64,000 nucleotides of DNA from Jeotgalibacillus campisalis (GTDB lineage: Bacteria; Bacillota; Bacilli; Bacillales; Jeotgalibacillaceae): positions 248,001 through 312,000 of the forward strand of contig NZ_JXRR01000022.1 in assembly GCF_000829515.1 (NCBI RefSeq). The letters are read 5' to 3'. The translations under genes and the position numbers were made by a program. The notes under the pieces were generated by a model. That model saw nothing but the letters and a program-made list of their open reading frames with translations, was not told where the DNA came from and did no database searches. Every line of letters starts with the position of its first letter. Within the stretch, counting starts at the first letter, position 1. Shown one piece after another: positions 1 to 8,112 of the stretch.

Positions 1-1
1 T

Positions 2-433
2 ACTGGATATTTTTTAATTGATTACTATGAAGATGACGTTGATCAATTGACGCATGTCTCTTTAAACCATGCATTAAGTTTAATGAATTATTTAATAGCA
101 AGTTATCAGGCAACTGGAAACGAGGAGCTTTTACCGACCATCAAAGCTCATCAGAATGCATTGGAAGAAACTGCAGACGAATGGATAAACGACGAGGGGT
201 ATTTAAATTATCAATTAAATTTGGATGGATCTTACAGCGGGGTTGATTATAATCTCGTTACCTATTACGACCTTTTATATTCAGTCGAGTTAATTGAAGA
301 AATATTCCCTGAGGATCAAACCGAACACCTTGAACAATTAATCAGTGCGAAAGAAGAGCAACTGATTGAGAACGATTTATTTAAATACACGGATCCTTCT
401 AAAATCGAAAATTATATGGGTCTGATTGAATAA
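2..433 (+). CDS. C-terminal part of a protein cut by the window edge
   Basis: The reading frame is open from base 2 to the TAA at 431-433 and no ribosome binding site precedes the in-window TTG, so the gene starts upstream of the window. The visible 143 residues are mostly helical, acidic and rich in Tyr and Leu. The pattern of paired helices resembles the end of an alpha/alpha-toroid protein (as in several glycosidases), but I do not recognise the family. A strong terminator follows directly. The neighbouring mannoside operon runs the other way. Confidence 0.6.
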   Translation, partial: TGYFLIDYYEDDVDQLTHVSLNHALSLMNYLIASYQATGNEELLPTIKAHQNALEETADEWINDEGYLNYQLNLDGSYSGVDYNLVTYYDLLYSVELIEEIFPEDQTEHLEQLISAKEEQLIENDLFKYTDPSKIENYMGLIE

Positions 434-468
434 AAATACCCCAGATCTTTCGGATCTGGGGTATTTTT
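432..468 (+). terminator. Rho-independent terminator (bidirectional)
   Basis: A perfect 16-bp stem (432-447 with 453-468) with a 5-base loop ends in TTTTT. The A-rich left arm makes it usable on the other strand as well. It closes the gene ending at 433. Confidence 0.9.
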
Positions 469-510
469 GTGTTATATAAGTATCAGAATATGGTTTGTCA
501 GGTATCTTCC

Positions 511-547
511 TTATGCTTTCGACAAATTTCGGGTGGTGACAGGCACC
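511..547. repeat. REP-like repeat, copy 1
   Basis: It contains the core GGGTGGTGACAGGCACC preceded by TATGCTTTCGACAAATTTC. The same arrangement occurs twice near 7970-8040 beside a RAYT transposase. The core can fold into a small hairpin (GGTG/CACC). This copy lies 2 bases past the stop codon of the GH130 gene, in its 3' untranslated region. Confidence 0.8.
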
Positions 548-549
548 TA

Positions 550-1602
550 TCACACAAGCGAAGCAAGAATCTCTTTAAGACTCAACTCCGCACATGCCAT
601 CGAGGTGTCCGCCACGCCATAGTACATTTTGATAACATCTCCCTCGACCACAGTACCGCATGAGAAGACGACGTTGCCAAAGAATCCTTCTACTTCATAG
701 GACGCTTCCGGTTCTAGAATCGGGGTTTTTGAGCGCGCAATCACTTGTGAAGGATCCTGTAAATCAAGCAGCACAGCACCCATGCAGTAACGGTTTTCCT
801 TTGATGCACCGTGATAAAGCTCAAGCCAGCCATGATCGGTTTTGATGGGAACAGCCCCGCCGCCAATCCGGCCATCATCCCACATGCCGTCGCGCAATCC
901 GATTAAATGCTTATGGTTGCCCCAGTATAGCAGATTATCTGATTCCGCAATCCAGATTTCCGGATCTCCCTTGCTTTTTGGAACGGGACGGTGAAGAGCA
1001 TAATATTTCCCGTTTATTTTTTCAGGAAAAATCAACACATCCTTGTTTTCCGGACAGAAAATCATGCCGTGATGTTCATACGATTCAAAATCAGTAGTCG
1101 ATACCAGCACCTCTCCAACTCCTGAAGGGGAGATTGCACTAAAATAGATATAATATGTTTCCCCCATTTGAGTAATACGGGGATCTTCAATGCCGTAAGT
1201 TTCAAGATTCGTAGATGGATAGATAAACGGATCATCGTCAATCGTAAAGTGGCGTCCGTCTTTACTTCTTGCAATGCGCAAGTAAGAGAGCGATGTTAAA
1301 TAGCTGAACTGATCCTTCCCCTGCTCCACAATGATACGCGGATCGGAGAAATCATAGGCTGGATCACTTAGTTCAAACTCATGTATCTTCAGCTGCTTCG
1401 TTTCAGGATCAAAAACGGGTGACTTGACCTTTTCAGAATTTGTTGAAATCGGACGCTCAGCCACCCTCAACAGCATAATGACCTCATCTTTATACGTGGC
1501 AATGCCCGCATTAAATGTACCGATTACTTCAAAATCCTCCCTGTGGGGTTTAACATCTGATGGTGTGACGAGCGGGTTTTCTTCATAGCGATAGACGTTC
1601 AT
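550..1602 (-). CDS. GH130-family beta-mannoside phosphorylase/mannosidase
   Basis: This is a 350-residue cytoplasmic protein of glycoside hydrolase family 130, the five-bladed beta-propellers that phosphorolyse or hydrolyse beta-mannosides. The family signature GIEDPRIT lies near residues 136-143, and an FNAG segment and repeated DPR motifs fit the propeller. Phosphorylase versus hydrolase activity and the linkage cannot be read from sequence alone. The ATG overlaps the TGA of the upstream DUF1861 gene (ATGA), so the two are translationally coupled. The gene ends the operon and is followed at once by a REP-like repeat. Family assignment is firm; substrate (mannobiose or mannan fragments) is inferred. 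Confidence 0.88.
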   Translation of the reverse strand: MNVYRYEENPLVTPSDVKPHREDFEVIGTFNAGIATYKDEVIMLLRVAERPISTNSEKVKSPVFDPETKQLKIHEFELSDPAYDFSDPRIIVEQGKDQFSYLTSLSYLRIARSKDGRHFTIDDDPFIYPSTNLETYGIEDPRITQMGETYYIYFSAISPSGVGEVLVSTTDFESYEHHGMIFCPENKDVLIFPEKINGKYYALHRPVPKSKGDPEIWIAESDNLLYWGNHKHLIGLRDGMWDDGRIGGGAVPIKTDHGWLELYHGASKENRYCMGAVLLDLQDPSQVIARSKTPILEPEASYEVEGFFGNVVFSCGTVVEGDVIKMYYGVADTSMACAELSLKEILASLV

Positions 1603-2546
1603 ATAATCCTATCCTTTCTCTCATATGGTAGAAACGGGTCAGGAATCAAAATCTGTTGGGCTTCAGCATCACTCGTACCAACGAATAGCTGAGCGGAGCC
1701 GTTAGTTAAACGAACAAGACCTCCGCTAAATACTACATCCACCAAATCAGGACGTTTTGCAGCTCCTTCTAAAAAGTTGCTTCGAGCAGCGATCAGTTCA
1801 ATTTCAGTTGTTTGGTTCGTTTGCGGATCCAGACAGAAAATCATGGGATAATAGTGCCTGTTCCCCTCTTCATCAAAGCTTGCAATATGACCAAGGACGC
1901 CTAATAATCCATTAGACAGAACATGAACCTCGTTGGCTCCGCCCCACTCGCCTTCAGCAAACTGTCCTTCTAACAGAGGGGCTTCTTCGATCACTTTATG
2001 CGTTAATTCATCAAGAGAAGAAATCACGGTAAAACCGATTTTCCCTCTTCCCCCTTTGTCTCCCTGCGGTCTCGTCAGTACGCCAATTGCGCCTTCCTTC
2101 AACTCAACCAGTCTCAGGTCCTTCATGCCGTCTGGTCCGCTGGCAAATGCCTTCAGCTCATCAACAGACGTTCCTTTATAAAAAACAGTCCGCCAGCCAA
2201 GAGCATTTTCAAGCGTTGGATGCGGAAACGTTTCAACACCGCCAAGCACGAGCTCACCTGCTATTCTTGTCCAAAAAGGATCCTGCAACTTTAATACAGA
2301 TGCGTTCTTTCGCGGGACCCATTCACCATCGCGCTCCACAAAAAAATAGACCTCTGATTCTTCACTGTCACGCGCTTCCACCCTGCCGGCAATAACGGAT
2401 TCCCCCGCGTCTTCAAACGGTGCAGCAATATTATACAAATCCCTATTTTCAACTCCGCTGAACAGGAGTTTTTTCGGATGGGTGGGCTGCTCTTTTTTCC
2501 TGAATTCCTCTAAAAGAACAGCACATGTTTTAACGGTTGTACTCAT
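1599..2546 (-). CDS. DUF1861 family protein (GH130-like propeller)
   Basis: A soluble 315-residue protein that I assign to the DUF1861 family (PF08950), which accompanies GH130 enzymes in Bacillota. I start it at the ATG at 2546 because GGAGGG lies about 7 bases upstream; an upstream in-frame TTG at 2561 would place that ribosome binding site inside the gene. The 3' end overlaps the next gene by four bases. Its role is probably in handling the same beta-mannoside imported by the transporter. The exact reaction is not evident from sequence. Confidence 0.75.
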   Translation of the reverse strand: MSTTVKTCAVLLEEFRKKEQPTHPKKLLFSGVENRDLYNIAAPFEDAGESVIAGRVEARDSEESEVYFFVERDGEWVPRKNASVLKLQDPFWTRIAGELVLGGVETFPHPTLENALGWRTVFYKGTSVDELKAFASGPDGMKDLRLVELKEGAIGVLTRPQGDKGGRGKIGFTVISSLDELTHKVIEEAPLLEGQFAEGEWGGANEVHVLSNGLLGVLGHIASFDEEGNRHYYPMIFCLDPQTNQTTEIELIAARSNFLEGAAKRPDLVDVVFSGGLVRLTNGSAQLFVGTSDAEAQQILIPDPFLPYERKDRII

Positions 2547-2568
2547 TGACTTTCCCTCCAAACTCTCA

Positions 2569-3396
2569 TTATTTTAAGGTAAACTGCATGCCTTCTTTAA
2601 ACTGCTTTGCAAAGCATAAGAACAAGATGATGATCGGCACAGTTAAAATGACAGATGCAGCGTACAAAGGACCCGGATAACCGCCATAAGGGCCAAACAT
2701 TTGAGACAGAAGCACATTAAGTGTCAGCATATGATCACTTCGCACAACAATCATATCCCACAGTAATTCCGTCCACCGCTCCATAAATAGGAACAGGAAA
2801 ATGACCGTAGTAATGGATTTGGACATCGGCAGCACAATTTTGAGCAGGATTTGCAAATTATTCGCTCCGTCCAGCCGTGCAGACTCAATAAATGTATCCG
2901 GAATCGCTCTGAAAAAGTTCGTATACATAAACACTGCCCAAAGGCTCAACGCTTTTGGCAAAATCATCGCAAGGTATGAATCATACATTCCGACATTTTG
3001 AACAATTAAAAAAGTCGGTATTAATAAAATGATCGCTGGGAAGAACATTTGAAATAACACTGCATTATTGATAAAATCGCGGCCTTTAAACTTCATTTTA
3101 GCCAGCGCAAAGGCCACCATGGCTCCGGATACCATCATTAATGCCGTTGAAGCACTTGAAACGATCACACTATTAAAGAAAGACCGGATCCAGGGCCGTG
3201 ACATCCCCCCTTCTCCTCCTGTAAACAGCCACTCATAAGATCTGAATGAAAAACTGCTCGGGATGATGCTTTTATCCACCTGATCCCAGGAAGCGAATGA
3301 ATTTAACACCATATATAAATACGGGAACACCATGACGCTGAGCAAGGCGAATGCGATAATGTAGCGAAATACCAGCCCTTTACTAGACCCAACCAT
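2569..3396 (-). CDS. Carbohydrate ABC transporter permease (MalG type)
   Basis: An inner-membrane permease of the CUT1 sugar ABC family, about 275 residues with six predicted membrane segments. The cytoplasmic EAA loop (ESARLDGANNLQILLKIVLP) that docks the ATPase is intact. The ATG at 3396, after GGGGGAA, overlaps the end of the MalF-type partner by about 14 bases. No ATPase gene is present in the operon. This is usual for Bacillus sugar importers that share an MsmX-type ATPase encoded elsewhere. Confidence 0.93.
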   Translation of the reverse strand: MVGSSKGLVFRYIIAFALLSVMVFPYLYMVLNSFASWDQVDKSIIPSSFSFRSYEWLFTGGEGGMSRPWIRSFFNSVIVSSASTALMMVSGAMVAFALAKMKFKGRDFINNAVLFQMFFPAIILLIPTFLIVQNVGMYDSYLAMILPKALSLWAVFMYTNFFRAIPDTFIESARLDGANNLQILLKIVLPMSKSITTVIFLFLFMERWTELLWDMIVVRSDHMLTLNVLLSQMFGPYGGYPGPLYAASVILTVPIIILFLCFAKQFKEGMQFTLK

Positions 3397-4264
3397 TTCG
3401 TTTCCCCCAAGCCTCAAGTATTTTTCGAATCATTATAATTGCAACAAAGGTGACAATAGATGCAATGATCGCAACAGCTGAAGCATAGCCTGCATTCAAG
3501 TTCGTAAATGCCTGATTAAAAATCTCCATCTGCCACGTATTCGTTGCATAGTTAGGACCTCCGCCAGTTAATTGATACACCTCGGTGAAAATCCCAAAGG
3601 ATACGCCAATGGAAAGGATCAAGGTGGTAAATAAAGCAGGATATAAAAGAGGCAGCGTGATTCGGAAGAACCGCTGTGCGGCAGACACTCCATCAATGGC
3701 TGCAGCCTCGTAAATTTCTTTATTAATACCTTCAAATCCGGCAGTCAAGATTAACGCATAGTAGCCCGTGAATTTCCAGGCAATAATGGCTGCAACCACG
3801 AGTAAGGCTGACAGCGGCGAGTTTAACCAGTCAATATCCAGTCCGAAGCTTTCACGCAAAACGACATTGATCGAGCTGTTGTAAGAAAGCAGACCCTTTA
3901 CAATAAGAGACGATACAACCCCAGAAGCTAAATAGGGCAAGAAAAAACCAATTAAAAATAACCCTTTAAATCTTGGCAGTCCATGAACGACAAGCGCTAC
4001 AATCAATGAAGAAACGATAACCATTGGAACAAAGGCACCCATAAATTTAAACGTAACAAAGAAGGCAGCCTGCACACCCGGGTTTTGAACGGCTTCTATA
4101 AAGTTATCAAATGCAATAAACTCGTAAACTGGGGCAATAAGATTCCAGTCTGTCAGCGCTAAATAAAAGGACCAGATAAGCGGAATAATGAAAAAGATGA
4201 CCCCGTAAAAAAGGTATGGACTGGCAAATAGCCAGCCCGTCCCATTAAACCTTTTTTTCATCAT
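3383..4264 (-). CDS. Carbohydrate ABC transporter permease (MalF type)
   Basis: A 293-residue CUT1 sugar permease with an N-terminal membrane segment (GTGWLFASPYLFYGVIFFII) and a conserved EAA loop (EAAAIDGVSAAQRFFRITLP). It forms the heterodimeric channel with the MalG-type permease encoded just downstream. Its start overlaps the end of the binding-protein gene by four bases (ATGA), which indicates a tightly coupled operon. Confidence 0.93.
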   Translation of the reverse strand: MMKKRFNGTGWLFASPYLFYGVIFFIIPLIWSFYLALTDWNLIAPVYEFIAFDNFIEAVQNPGVQAAFFVTFKFMGAFVPMVIVSSLIVALVVHGLPRFKGLFLIGFFLPYLASGVVSSLIVKGLLSYNSSINVVLRESFGLDIDWLNSPLSALLVVAAIIAWKFTGYYALILTAGFEGINKEIYEAAAIDGVSAAQRFFRITLPLLYPALFTTLILSIGVSFGIFTEVYQLTGGGPNYATNTWQMEIFNQAFTNLNAGYASAVAIIASIVTFVAIIMIRKILEAWGKRNGWV

Positions 4265-5574
4265 TTATTCAGCTCCTCTTCTATGGCGCGTTTCATTTCT
4301 TCCCAGCCATCTTCCGGAGAAGTAGTCCCTTCTACAACAGGATTTACAGCCATACTGCCAATATGAGTTTGAAGCTCATTGTATTTCGCATTATCAATAG
4401 AAGGAATTGCATTTGGAATGGCGTCTGCGTATGGTTTTAATTCTGGGTTTTCCTCAAAGAACGCTGTAAATGCTTCATTGCTTGATAAATCATCACGAGC
4501 CGGCGGCAGCTTGGTTGTTTCAAGCCACGTTAAGTCATTTTCAGGGTCCGAGTAAACAAAGTTCATAAATTCCATCGCTGCTGCTCGCTCTTCTTCAGTT
4601 GCTGAAGCATAGACAACAATTCCTTTTGTATCTGCAAATGTATTCACATTTTCCGTGCTCACATCATCCGGAACTGGAGGCAGTGCAAGATCAAAGGTTT
4701 CTCCGTAAACCATTTCAGGAAATTTCTCTTCCCAGTAGCTGAACGTCCAAGGACCAATATCAGTGAAAACCCCAAGCCCGCTTTCAAAAGGATCCGTGGC
4801 CTGCTTTGTTAACAAGACATCTCTTTCCCGAAGATCAGCCAATAATTGAAGCACTCCAACTCCCGCTGCATCATCAGCTACAAATTGATCTCCTTCAATA
4901 AAGTTGTTGCCGCCAGATGCTGCATCATAGAGCATGAAGAAATCAAACCATCTTTTCCAGGCTGTTGGATCAGCAAGATCTGGTTTAGCCCAGATGTATT
5001 TATCAGGGAATTTTACTTTTAATTTATCCGCTGCCTCAAGCATCTCACTGTACGTTTTCGGCACTTCTTCCACACCAGCCTCTTTCAGTACATCAATTCT
5101 CCAGCCAAACAGCATAGGATTTGAATAAATCGGCATGACGTATTGATTATCATCTGCGAACTTCCAGGTTTTAATGGTCTCTTCCATGCTTCGATTTTGC
5201 AGAAGCTCCTCAAAACCCTCGATTTCGTTTAAAGGGACTAATGCTTTACTTTCAGCTAATTGAGCGGCAAACCCTCGATTTATATTTTCTGACATGGTTG
5301 GAGCACTTTTTCCGGCAATGGCTGTCTGGATTCCAGCTTCAGAGGTTGGACTTTCTTTCATTGGACTCACTTCAACCTTGATATCTTCATTTTCTTTTTC
5401 AAATGCTTCCGCCATTTCCTCCCAGTACACTTGCTGAGTAGGATTTGGAGCTGCCCAAAATTCAATTGTTGTCGTACCATCTTCGGAACCAGAATCTCCT
5501 CCCGTTGAACAACCTGCTAAAGCAGCGGCAAGTATTGATGTTGATAGAAACAGAGATGATTTTTTCATTTTCAA
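4261..5574 (-). CDS. Sugar ABC transporter substrate-binding lipoprotein
   Basis: A 437-residue extracellular solute-binding protein family 1 lipoprotein. The signal peptide ends in the lipobox LAGC near residue 22, followed by a Gly/Ser linker. It delivers a sugar, probably a manno-oligosaccharide given the GH130 gene, to the two permeases. The TTG at 5574 is preferred over the ATG two codons later because AAGGGGG lies 8 bases before it. Transcription starts in the intergenic region shared with the LacI gene, which holds two palindromic operators and a cre-like site. Confidence 0.93.
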   Translation of the reverse strand: MKMKKSSLFLSTSILAAALAGCSTGGDSGSEDGTTTIEFWAAPNPTQQVYWEEMAEAFEKENEDIKVEVSPMKESPTSEAGIQTAIAGKSAPTMSENINRGFAAQLAESKALVPLNEIEGFEELLQNRSMEETIKTWKFADDNQYVMPIYSNPMLFGWRIDVLKEAGVEEVPKTYSEMLEAADKLKVKFPDKYIWAKPDLADPTAWKRWFDFFMLYDAASGGNNFIEGDQFVADDAAGVGVLQLLADLRERDVLLTKQATDPFESGLGVFTDIGPWTFSYWEEKFPEMVYGETFDLALPPVPDDVSTENVNTFADTKGIVVYASATEEERAAAMEFMNFVYSDPENDLTWLETTKLPPARDDLSSNEAFTAFFEENPELKPYADAIPNAIPSIDNAKYNELQTHIGSMAVNPVVEGTTSPEDGWEEMKRAIEEELNK

Positions 5575-5611
5575 TTTCGTATCCCCCTTATGTTTTTTTG
5601 CATAACCCCAT

Positions 5612-5627
5612 ATGACAGCGCTATCAT
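5612..5627 (-). promoter_or_regulatory. cre-like catabolite control site
   Basis: ATGACAGCGCTATCAT is an almost perfect palindrome. On the minus strand it fits the CcpA consensus WTGNNARCGNWWWCAW with one mismatch. It lies about 40 bases upstream of the binding-protein start, so CcpA could block elongation of the sugar operon when glucose is present. Confidence 0.6.
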
Positions 5628-5716
5628 TTTTACCCTTTAAAAACTCATGTCCTATACTTTCCTATCAAACTAGGATACTTGCTGAAAGATGAACATTACA
5701 AACATTACTTTTTATA

Positions 5717-5732
5717 TCTGTAACGTTATTAA
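5717..5732. promoter_or_regulatory. Second, degenerate LacI-type operator
   Basis: TCTGTAACGTTATTAA keeps the core TGTAACGTTA of the perfect palindrome at 5841-5856 but is weaker at both ends. It lies on the ABC-operon side of the intergenic region. It probably binds the divergent LacI regulator. Confidence 0.55.
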
Positions 5733-5807
5733 TTAGATTACAAATGAATTATCACATTACTATTAAATAAAGTCAATCAAATTTTCTGAAATTTTATTAG
5801 GGATTGA

Positions 5808-5836
5808 TTTACTATTTTAAACTTATCGGCTATATT
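5808..5836 (+). promoter_or_regulatory. Sigma-A promoter of the LacI gene
   Basis: TTTACT (5808-5813), a 17-base spacer and TATATT (5831-5836) form a good vegetative promoter directed at the LacI gene. The palindromic operator begins five bases after the -10 box and would cover the transcription start, which points to autorepression. Confidence 0.6.
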
Positions 5837-5840
5837 TATA

Positions 5841-5856
5841 TTTGTAACGTTACAAA
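5841..5856. promoter_or_regulatory. LacI-family operator (perfect palindrome)
   Basis: TTTGTAACGTTACAAA is a perfect 16-bp inverted repeat with a central CG, as is typical of LacI-family operators. It lies just upstream of the LacI gene, over the likely transcription start. A second partial copy lies at 5717-5732. Confidence 0.8.
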
Positions 5857-5916
5857 ATTATTTGTCCTTATACTTAGACAATCCGAACACCACGTGGAAA
5901 GGTTGATCAATAACTA

Positions 5917-6939
5917 ATGTCCAAAAAAATTACGATGCAGGATATAGCCAATCATTTAAATATATCCAAAAACTCTGTTTCACAGGCACTCTCCGGCAAG
6001 GCAGGTGTGAGCGAGCCCACCCGCCAGCTGGTTCATAAAGCCGCTGAAGAGCTAGGCTATCAATATAAAACGACTAAAAACACACCTGGTAATCTAAAGA
6101 ACATCGGTCTTATTGCCTCTGATTTTGCCTTTTCTCAAAAACGATTTTTTGGAGAAATTTATTTAAGCACGGAAAAAGAAGCAATTAACCGAGGGATGAA
6201 CCTATTTATTCATTCCATCAGTGCACATGCAAGAGAAAATCTCATTCTGCCTCCATTTATTCAAAAGAACGAGGTAGAGGGCGTACTGATTCTTTCTCAT
6301 ATCAGTAATGAGTATATTAATAAAATTATTGCCACTGGGATTCCAACCGTTATGATCGACCATCACCATCCACTCATTCAGGCAGATGCGATCCTGACCA
6401 ATAATCGATTTGGCGCCTACAAGGCGGTCAAGCACCTGATTGATCTTGGTCATCAGTCCATCGCCTTTGTCGGAAATATTGAGATCTCTCCAAGCTATCA
6501 GGAACGGTGGGAAGGATATCTACTGGCTTTAAGAGAAAACGGCCTTGAGGCAGATCCTGAGGTAATGTTTCTTCATGCGAAGGAAGAGGAGGAAGATATT
6601 AATCAGCTCATCAGCCAGTCCAATAAACAGCCCACCGCCTGGTTTTGTGTGAATGACGGCTTAGGCTTCTTAGTTCTTTCCAAGCTGCAAAAGGACGGCT
6701 TAAAAATACCCGAACAAGCCTCCATCAGCAGCTTCGATAACGGCCAGCTGTCCCAAATTTCAACTCCAAAAATCACCACGATGGGCATCGATCTTGCACT
6801 CTACGGAAAAAAAGCCGTTGAGCAGCTAGTCTGGCGAATCGATCATCCTGATGAGCCCCTATTTGAGCTTTTACTTCCTACCGTTTTGATTGAGCGAGAG
6901 TCTACAGCGAAACCAATAAAAGAGCAGATGCTCAAATAG
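5917..6939 (+). CDS. LacI-family transcriptional regulator
   Basis: A 340-residue repressor. The N-terminal LacI helix-turn-helix (TMQDIANHLNISKNSVSQAL, residues 6-25) is followed by a hinge helix and a periplasmic-binding-protein-like sugar domain. It is divergent from the ABC/DUF1861/GH130 operon, and the shared intergenic region carries the palindromes it most likely binds. Release by an imported mannoside is inferred from the neighbouring enzymes. The start codon lies 61 bases after the perfect operator. A strong terminator follows at 6994-7033. Confidence 0.92.
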   Translation: MSKKITMQDIANHLNISKNSVSQALSGKAGVSEPTRQLVHKAAEELGYQYKTTKNTPGNLKNIGLIASDFAFSQKRFFGEIYLSTEKEAINRGMNLFIHSISAHARENLILPPFIQKNEVEGVLILSHISNEYINKIIATGIPTVMIDHHHPLIQADAILTNNRFGAYKAVKHLIDLGHQSIAFVGNIEISPSYQERWEGYLLALRENGLEADPEVMFLHAKEEEEDINQLISQSNKQPTAWFCVNDGLGFLVLSKLQKDGLKIPEQASISSFDNGQLSQISTPKITTMGIDLALYGKKAVEQLVWRIDHPDEPLFELLLPTVLIERESTAKPIKEQMLK

Positions 6940-6993
6940 TAAGAGCCATGATCTGTTATTGTGAAATACTTAATGCTGTTCTTCATACAATCT

Positions 6994-7033
6994 AAATTAG
7001 AGCCTCAGGGTTTCTCCAGAGGCTCTAATTTAT
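6994..7033 (+). terminator. Terminator after the LacI gene
   Basis: TTAGAGCCTC (6997-7006) pairs with GAGGCTCTAA (7019-7028), followed by TTTATT. It lies between the convergent LacI and transposase genes and could serve both. Confidence 0.85.
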
Positions 7034-7060
7034 TCTCTGGCAACATTCTGTATCTACCAT

Positions 7061-7669
7061 TTAATCTACCGTAAAGAAAATTCCCTCCTCTTTTTCTGCA
7101 CTATTTATTTCCCTCCCCTTCTCCTCCACCGACAAACAATACAACGCGCGCCTTTCCCTGTCCGTTCCTGCATAGTAGTTTAAGAGAAGATCTGTATTCA
7201 TAAAATCCGGTTTAGGCATGGTTGAGTATTTATAATAGGAGTAGCTGCTCCACGGGTAGTGCTCACATTTTTTGACCATGTTTGCTGCGACGGGATTTAG
7301 ATGTATGTAGCGGCTAACTTTAAGCATGCCTACATTGCCTTCAACTAACTGATCATAAAAGCGTTTTTCGAAGACATGACCCGTTAATCGATAGCGGGTG
7401 TTGTAGTAGTTGGCATATCGTTTGTTTACCAGTGACATGATTTTTGAAATGGAACAGTCAGGATCCAGCGATCGAAGGAGAAGGTGGAAATGGTTGGTCA
7501 TAAGACAGTAGGAGGCGATTTCAAAGGGGTACTTTTGATGAAGTTGGGTTAAGATGTGGAAAAAAGCTTCAAAGTCCTGCGGGTTAAGAAACAGTGGATC
7601 CCGCCGATTACCTCTACTAACAATATGGTAGTAGCAATGCGGCAGCCACGTTCGTTTTTTTCGCGCCAT
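7061..7669 (-). CDS. REP-associated tyrosine transposase (RAYT, Y1_Tnp)
   Basis: A 202-residue Y1-type transposase of the IS200/IS605-like HUH superfamily. The HUH metal-binding motif is visible in MTNHFHLLL (near residue 59-67), and Tyr residues beyond it supply the nucleophile. RAYT proteins act as single-copy domesticated transposases linked to dispersed REP hairpins. Matching REP-like repeats occur just upstream (7970-8040) and at 511-547. No terminal IS ends are visible. The start ATG has no ribosome binding site of its own and overlaps the stop of a 43-codon ORF (TAATG), so translation is probably coupled. Confidence 0.88.
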   Translation of the reverse strand: MARKKRTWLPHCYYHIVSRGNRRDPLFLNPQDFEAFFHILTQLHQKYPFEIASYCLMTNHFHLLLRSLDPDCSISKIMSLVNKRYANYYNTRYRLTGHVFEKRFYDQLVEGNVGMLKVSRYIHLNPVAANMVKKCEHYPWSSYSYYKYSTMPKPDFMNTDLLLNYYAGTDRERRALYCLSVEEKGREINSAEKEEGIFFTVD

Positions 7670-7800
7670 TAGTTTTTACCGACCAATTGCTGCAGGGTCA
7701 CCATGCATTTATATGAATCTTCTATGATAGGTACTACCTCATTCTGCAGAATGTAGTCTTCCAAACTACTTAATTCACTTCCTAAAATTTTGATCGTCAA
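7669..7800 (-). CDS. 43-residue ORF translationally coupled to the RAYT gene
   Basis: TTG start at 7800, preceded by AGGAGG about 9 bases upstream. The frame runs 43 codons and its TAA overlaps the transposase ATG as TAATG. The peptide begins MTIKILGSEL and ends QLVGKN, is mildly acidic and probably helical, and has no membrane segment. I do not recognise it. It could be a leader peptide that sets transposase translation, a small partner protein, or the tail of a lost gene. The good ribosome binding site and exact coupling argue for real translation. Confidence 0.65.
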   Translation of the reverse strand: MTIKILGSELSSLEDYILQNEVVPIIEDSYKCMVTLQQLVGKN

Positions 7801-7969
7801 AAGCAATACCTCCTATTCAATTAGGGTAAGATGAAATGAAGAAATACAGAGAAGAAAATACAACCGGAGTGACTAGTGAGAGGGATTCACTAAGCCTATT
7901 GTACTACATTTTCCAAGTGAAATCTTTTACTATAATAGAATTGGTGGCGGGTGGCATCTTTCGATGCTT

Positions 7970-8040
7970 TATGCATTCGACAAAATTCGGGTGGTGACAG
8001 GCACCCTTGCAAATTCGGGTGGTGACAGGCACCCTTGCAA
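7970..8040. repeat. REP-like repeats, two tandem copies
   Basis: The core GGGTGGTGACAGGCACC occurs twice in direct orientation, each followed by CTTGCAA. The first copy also shares the leader TATGCATTCGACAAAATTC with the copy at 511-547. They lie between the RAYT transposase and the GntR gene. The last bases of the second copy supply TTGCAA, the -35 box of the GntR promoter. Confidence 0.85.
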
Positions 8041-8063
8041 CTCTAGATTATATACAATACAAT
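8035..8063 (+). promoter_or_regulatory. Sigma-A promoter of the GntR gene
   Basis: TTGCAA (8035-8040), 17 bases, then TACAAT (8058-8063). The -35 hexamer is the end of the REP-like repeat. The spacer carries AGATTATATACAAT, close to the palindrome at the TRAP promoter, which suggests autoregulation. Confidence 0.65.
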
Positions 8064-8112
8064 TCATTATATATATCCCAAAAAATTCAATTGTCATAAA
8101 GGACTGTATGAT

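Noticed and set aside
7061-8040. Complete insertion sequence at the RAYT gene
   Set aside because: No terminal ends, target-site signs or second copy of the gene are visible; the RAYT/REP arrangement explains it better.
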